From JAFGED01 sp964551295 (GTDB lineage Bacteria; Chloroflexota; Anaerolineae; B4-G1), in the NCBI GenBank assembly GCA_964551295.1, contig CAZKDJ010000175.1, positions 1 through 8,609 of the forward strand: a stretch of DNA of 8,609 nt, written 5' to 3'. Made by a program: the position numbers and the translations under genes. The notes below the pieces were generated by a model, which was not told where the DNA came from, made no database searches, and saw nothing but the letters and a program-made list of their open reading frames with translations. Positions 5,936-8,609 of the stretch are shown in pieces. Numbering within the stretch: position 1 is the first letter of the stretch; every line of letters begins with the position of its first letter.

Positions 5936-6015
5936 GTATCTTCTCAAAAAGCAGGGGCAAGAGTAAGTCGGATTGCCAATCCGACTTACATTCCCCTAAG
6001 ATATTGAGATGATAC
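5936..6015 (+). mobile_element. MITE copy 1 (80 bp) with 8-bp target duplication
   Basis: The element runs from GTATC to GATAC and is almost one long palindrome. The ends GTATCTTCTCAA and TTGAGATGATAC are inverted with one mismatch. The centre is a perfect 13-bp stem (5963-5975 with 5977-5989), with AGGGG/CCCCT pairing between. The perfect 8-bp direct repeat GCAAAAAG flanks it at 5928-5935 and 6016-6023. It encodes nothing and must have been moved by a transposase in trans. It differs from copy 2 (6672-6749) by two substitutions and a 2-nt indel. It inserted just past the two-span membrane protein gene and could act as a hairpin in that transcript. Confidence 0.92.
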
Positions 6016-6020
6016 GCAAA

Positions 6021-6060
6021 AAGTATGCGGGTGGCTGGTCTACCGATCACCCGCATACTT
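6021..6060 (+). other. Perfect 13-bp stem hairpin upstream of the methyltransferase gene
   Basis: AAGTATGCGGGTG (6021-6033) and CACCCGCATACTT (6048-6060) are exact inverted repeats with a 14-nt loop. There is no T-run after it, so it is a poor intrinsic terminator for the plus strand. It could instead be an mRNA stabiliser, a leader structure 16 nt before the methyltransferase ribosome site, or a protein-binding dyad. The right-hand target duplication of MITE copy 1 overlaps its first three bases, so the hairpin existed at the insertion site before the MITE arrived. Confidence 0.7.
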
Positions 6061-6090
6061 CTGAGGGATCTATAGAAGGAGGAATTTGCT

Positions 6091-6621
6091 ATGACGACGC
6101 TGATGTCCAATCTTGCGTTTAACGGCATGTCGATGTTTTTCAAGATACGCGATTCCATCTCACCCCGCGGGCAGGTCTTGGAAGAAGCGCGACTCCAGCC
6201 CGGCGACCGAGTGATGGATTACGGATGCGGCCCGGGCGCATACATCCCCGATGCCGCCGAGATGGTGGGACAGTCGGGTAAAATCTACGCGCTGGACATG
6301 CACCCACTGGCCATCAGGCGCGTGCAGTCCATCGCCAAGAGACGCGGCTTGGCCAACGTGGAGACCATCAACTCTGACTGCCGCACCGGCCTGCCGAACG
6401 AGTTCCTGGATGCGGTGCTCCTGTACGACGTTTTCCACATGCTGGACAAACCGCGGGCCGTGCTGGCGGAACTGTATCGCGTGCTGAAGGCGGAGGGCAC
6501 GCTCTCATTCAGCGATCATCACATGCGGGACAAAGATATCATCGCAGGGATGACGGATGGCGGACTGTTTGTCCTGGTGGACAAGGGGGAACGCACGTAC
6601 ACGTTCGCGCCTCGAAAGTAG
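6091..6621 (+). CDS. Class I SAM-dependent methyltransferase
   Basis: The protein has 176 residues with a Rossmann-type methyltransferase fold. Motif I is VMDYGCGPGAY (41-51). The acidic end of strand 2 is Asp69 in YALDMH and contacts the SAM ribose. Strand 4 is DAVLLYDVFHML (107-118), and a VLKAEGTLSFSDHH motif follows. This is the Methyltransf_11/UbiE-like pattern for small-molecule or lipid substrates; the acceptor is unknown. An N-terminal helical part (1-30, rich in Met and Phe) may cover the substrate site or touch the membrane. AGGAGG (6077-6082) stands eight bases before the ATG. MITE copies flank the gene on both sides, but each has its own target duplication, so the gene did not arrive between them as a composite unit. 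Confidence 0.9.
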   Translation: MTTLMSNLAFNGMSMFFKIRDSISPRGQVLEEARLQPGDRVMDYGCGPGAYIPDAAEMVGQSGKIYALDMHPLAIRRVQSIAKRRGLANVETINSDCRTGLPNEFLDAVLLYDVFHMLDKPRAVLAELYRVLKAEGTLSFSDHHMRDKDIIAGMTDGGLFVLVDKGERTYTFAPRK

Positions 6622-6671
6622 GTGCAGGGAGAACGATGATCCCAATCACCAACCCAAAGTATGCCCATTTG

Positions 6672-6749
6672 GTATCTTCTCAAAAAGTAGGGGCAAGAGT
6701 AAGTCGGATTGCCAATCCGACCTACATTCCCAAGATATTGAGATGATAC
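6672..6749 (+). mobile_element. MITE copy 2 (78 bp) with 8-bp target duplication
   Basis: This is the same palindromic element as copy 1, in the same orientation, with two base changes and a 2-nt deletion near its right side. The central stem (6699-6711 with 6713-6725) has one mismatch here. It is flanked by a different perfect 8-bp direct repeat, CCCATTTG, at 6664-6671 and 6750-6757. It inserted in the intergenic stretch between the methyltransferase and YbhB genes. Different duplications at the two sites show two separate transposition events. Confidence 0.92.
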
Positions 6750-6813
6750 CCCATTTGCACGTTTGTGGTATTCGTGATAAAACGGGGGTCGAGCACAGTA
6801 GACGAGGAAACCT

Positions 6814-7407
6814 ATGAGAATGAGGCTATTCTTGGTGGCGATTCCGCTGTTGATTCTCAGCGGCATAGCGATCCTGGTATGGCGTATGATCGCCCAGCAG
6901 CAGGCGGAAGCCCGGTATCACGCCGGTCTCGTTCGCTCCCTCCAGATCAGCAGCGATGCTTTTGTGGATAACGGCGATATCCCCGTCGAGTTCTCCTGCG
7001 AGGGAGAGGGGATATCGCCGCCGCTCGAGTGGACGGGTCTTCCAAAGGGAACCCGGCCTCTGGCCCTGCTGGTCACCGGCGAGGATCTTCCCTCGCCCGG
7101 CTTGAGCCTGTTCAAGATCGTGCATTGGGTGCTCTATAACATTCCCAGCGACGTATCCGAACTTGACCCTGGCGTGACCGATGCAGAGTTGAGCGGATTA
7201 GGCATACAAGTGGGCCCGAACTGGTCCAGGGAAACGGAATACTATCCTCCCTGCCCGGTTTCTGGAAGCCATCGCTACGTGTTTCGCCTTTACGCCCTGG
7301 ATGTGGATGCAATCCAACCTAAAAAGAATAACCGCAGAGGCGTCCTCAAAGCTATGGAAAACCACGTGATCGCCTACGGTGAACTGAATGGGTTCTATGC
7401 CAAGTAG
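6814..7407 (+). CDS. Membrane-anchored YbhB/YbcL-type PEBP protein
   Basis: The 197 residues start with a hydrophobic segment (about 5-25, LFLVAIPLLILSGIAILVW). This is probably an uncleaved anchor placing the rest outside the membrane. A phosphatidylethanolamine-binding-protein domain (about 45-195) follows. Family marks are FSCEGEGISPPLEWTGLPKG (60-79), the GEDLPSP loop (89-95) in place of the usual DPDAP, IVHWVLYNIP (102-111) with His104, YYPPCPVSGSHRYVFRLYAL (143-162) with His153, and HVIAYGEL near the end. Bacterial members are called Raf-kinase-inhibitor-like, but their ligand and role are largely unknown. GAGG stands six bases before the ATG. It ends 24 nt before the response regulator, which suggests a shared transcript. 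Confidence 0.92.
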   Translation: MRMRLFLVAIPLLILSGIAILVWRMIAQQQAEARYHAGLVRSLQISSDAFVDNGDIPVEFSCEGEGISPPLEWTGLPKGTRPLALLVTGEDLPSPGLSLFKIVHWVLYNIPSDVSELDPGVTDAELSGLGIQVGPNWSRETEYYPPCPVSGSHRYVFRLYALDVDAIQPKKNNRRGVLKAMENHVIAYGELNGFYAK

Positions 7408-7431
7408 GCGTTTGCCCAAGTTGGGAAGACA

Positions 7432-8118
7432 ATGAACGAAGTGATCTTGGTCGTAGACGACGAACCAAAAATCGTCAAGCAGGCGCGTGACTATTTGGAG
7501 CGGAGTGGATACCGCGTCTTTGAGGCTGGCGACGGCAAGACTGCGTTGGCGCAGGCGCGCCACGAGCGGCCGGACCTGATCGTGCTCGACCTGAACCTGC
7601 CGCAGATGGACGGCCTCGACGTCTGCCGGGCGCTGCGGCGCGAGTCAGACGTGCCGATTATCATGCTCACCGCCCGCGTCGACGAGACTGATCGGCTGAT
7701 CGGCTTGGAACTGGGCGCCGACGATTACATCACCAAGCCCTTCTCACCGCGTGAACTGGTGGCCCGCGTGCGTGCGGTGCTCAGGCGCGTGCGAGGCGGT
7801 GTTCACCAGCCGGGCCTCGTCCGCGCTGGCGACCTGGAGGTCGACTTGCAGGGCCATCGCGTCACCCGTGCCGGGGAGACGATCGGCCTCACCCGCAGCG
7901 AATTCAACCTGCTGGCGCTGCTGGCCCAGCATCCGGGGCAGACCTTTACCCGGGCGCAGCTCCTGGACCGGCTGCACGGCGTGGCCTACGATGGCTACGA
8001 CCGCAGTGTGGATGCCCACGTCAAGAATCTGCGCCGCAAATTGGAGCCCGATCCCTCTGAGCCGCGCTACGTGCTCACCGTCTATGGCGTGGGCTACAAG
8101 TTCACGGATGAGGTGTGA
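7432..8118 (+). CDS. OmpR/PhoB-family response regulator
   Basis: This 228-residue response regulator has an N-terminal receiver (about 3-118) with the acidic pair Asp9-Asp10, phospho-acceptor Asp53 in IVLDLNLP, Thr80 and Lys102 in ITKPF. The OmpR-type winged-helix domain (about 130-226) includes LTRSEFNLLALLAQHPGQTF and VDAHVKNLRRKLEPDP, ending VYGVGYKF. All catalytic receiver residues are intact, so it should be phosphorylated by the adjoining kinase and bind direct repeats in DNA. The ATG is 24 nt after the PEBP gene with only a modest GGGAAG site. The stop is 2 nt before the kinase start. Targets are unknown; the leader at 5130-5277 is a candidate. Confidence 0.96.
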   Translation: MNEVILVVDDEPKIVKQARDYLERSGYRVFEAGDGKTALAQARHERPDLIVLDLNLPQMDGLDVCRALRRESDVPIIMLTARVDETDRLIGLELGADDYITKPFSPRELVARVRAVLRRVRGGVHQPGLVRAGDLEVDLQGHRVTRAGETIGLTRSEFNLLALLAQHPGQTFTRAQLLDRLHGVAYDGYDRSVDAHVKNLRRKLEPDPSEPRYVLTVYGVGYKFTDEV

Positions 8119-8120
8119 GC

Positions 8121-8609
8121 GTGCGCAAGTACCACGGGAACAAACCCTGGGAGCACAAAGAACCGCAAGACGAGGAGCAGCCTTGGCAGTTTAGAGGTCC
8201 CTGGGGGAGAAAAGAACCCTGGAAGTGGGATGGGCCTTGGGACCACCACAAACGACACGAACAATGGGGACCTCCACCGTGGGAATACTGGCGGCGGCAT
8301 CACCGGGACTTGCGCAAGTGGCGCCAGGAAATGCGGCGCAAGCGCGGAGGCCTGTTTATTCGTTTCATCGCCGCCTTTGGTTTCATCGTCCTGCTGATCG
8401 TCGGCGGGCTGTCGGCACTGACGTTCGTGATCTCGCGGGTGTTCGGTGGCGACGGCCAGACGGCAGCGATGGTGCTGCTGGGCGGCTGTGGCCTCGCGCT
8501 GGCCTTTCCGCTGGCGGCAGGTCTGCTGGCCAAGCGCGTCTTCCAGGGCATCGCCACGCCGCTGGCCGACGTGATGACCGCCGCCGACGCCGTGGCCGAG
8601 GGCGACCTG
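8121..8609 (+). CDS. Sensor histidine kinase, N-terminal part (runs off the window)
   Basis: The first 163 residues are present, read in frame to the window edge. The GTG start lies two bases after the response-regulator stop, with GAGG seven bases upstream. Residues 1-77 are hydrophilic and very rich in Trp, Pro, Arg and His. Transmembrane segments follow at about 78-104 and 114-136, with only about nine residues outside. A HAMP domain begins at ATPLADVMTAADAVAEGDL (145-163). The dimerization and ATPase domains lie beyond base 8609. The missing outside domain suggests sensing inside the membrane or through the cytoplasmic Trp/Pro tract. The pairing with the OmpR-type regulator is clear from position and from the HAMP layout. 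Confidence 0.92.
   Translation, partial: MRKYHGNKPWEHKEPQDEEQPWQFRGPWGRKEPWKWDGPWDHHKRHEQWGPPPWEYWRRHHRDLRKWRQEMRRKRGGLFIRFIAAFGFIVLLIVGGLSALTFVISRVFGGDGQTAAMVLLGGCGLALAFPLAAGLLAKRVFQGIATPLADVMTAADAVAEGDL
8145..8252 (+). repeat. Six-residue Pro-Trp repeat in the kinase N-terminus
   Basis: Proline recurs exactly every six residues at 9, 15, 21, 27, 33 and 39, followed by Trp in all but the second unit. The units read PWEHKE, PQDEEQ, PWQFRG, PWGRKE, PWKWDG and PWDHHK. The DNA shows matching 18-nt units beginning CCY TGG, with the rest diverged. A looser continuation (GPPPWEYW at 50-57) follows. This looks like an old in-frame tandem duplication under selection for the Pro-Trp pair. Confidence 0.85.

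Noticed and set aside
5787..6158. 123-residue minus-strand frame through MITE copy 1
   Set aside because: It runs across the palindromic element and the antisense of two plus-strand genes. Its peptide is the usual spurious translation of such repeats.
5936..6749. Composite transposon carrying the methyltransferase between two MITE copies
   Set aside because: Each copy has its own distinct 8-bp direct repeat, and the outermost flanks (GCAAAAAG and CCCATTTG) do not match each other. The copies therefore inserted separately.
5928..6757. Start of a CRISPR array from the repeated palindromic units
   Set aside because: There are only two copies, 656 bases apart with a gene between, and their target duplications mark them as transposed elements.
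8094..8303. Proline- and leucine-rich minus-strand frame opposite the kinase N-terminus
   Set aside because: Its composition is simply the reverse of the Pro-Trp codons. The plus-strand kinase frame continues into clear membrane and HAMP segments.

Overview
The window looks like a bacterial chromosomal segment of moderately high GC. It carries two gene blocks on opposite strands, separated by a non-coding region of about 385 bases. The gene mix points to an anaerobic or facultative bacterium, possibly Chloroflexota: a flavodoxin, an iron-sulfur flavoprotein, an aldo/keto reductase with a ferredoxin-like tail, a PaaX regulator, a Trp/Pro-rich sensor kinase and palindromic interspersed repeats. 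That phylum guess is an inference from gene style only.

Left block (1-4018, minus strand). A MerR-type promoter at 3988-4018 (TTGACT, a 19-bp spacer and TATAAT, with a perfect 20-bp palindrome across the spacer) should drive a seven-gene run. In transcription order it encodes a MerR regulator with one cysteine, an Isf-like iron-sulfur flavoprotein, a TIGR04076-type small protein, a metallo-beta-lactamase-fold hydrolase, an aldo/keto reductase with eight C-terminal cluster cysteines, a flavodoxin, and a second aldo/keto reductase cut by the window edge. Gaps are 1 to 40 nt and the ribosome sites are strong. The regulator resembles the AdhR/NmlR thiol-sensing branch, so I read this as an inducible carbonyl, quinone or electrophile reduction operon.

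Middle (4019-5277). A PaaX-family regulator lies upstream on the same strand as the redox operon. It has a consensus sigma-70 promoter (TTGACA, 17 bp, TATAAT) and an imperfect 28-bp dyad over the predicted start site, probably an operator. Beyond it is a palindromic interspersed repeat (5064-5129), then a leader of about 150 bases before the plus-strand block.

Right block (5278-8609, plus strand). It encodes a 43-residue single-span membrane protein, a 161-residue two-span membrane protein with a Trp/Pro-rich acidic tail, a class I SAM methyltransferase, a membrane-anchored YbhB/PEBP protein, an OmpR-type response regulator and the start of its histidine kinase. The kinase begins with a cytoplasmic tract in which proline recurs every six residues, usually as Pro-Trp. 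It has almost no extracytoplasmic loop.

Two near-identical 78/80-bp palindromic elements flank the methyltransferase gene. Each sits between its own perfect 8-bp direct repeat, so they are two independent insertions of one MITE. The clearest new leads are this MITE, the MerR-controlled redox operon, and the Pro-Trp kinase with its possible small membrane partners.
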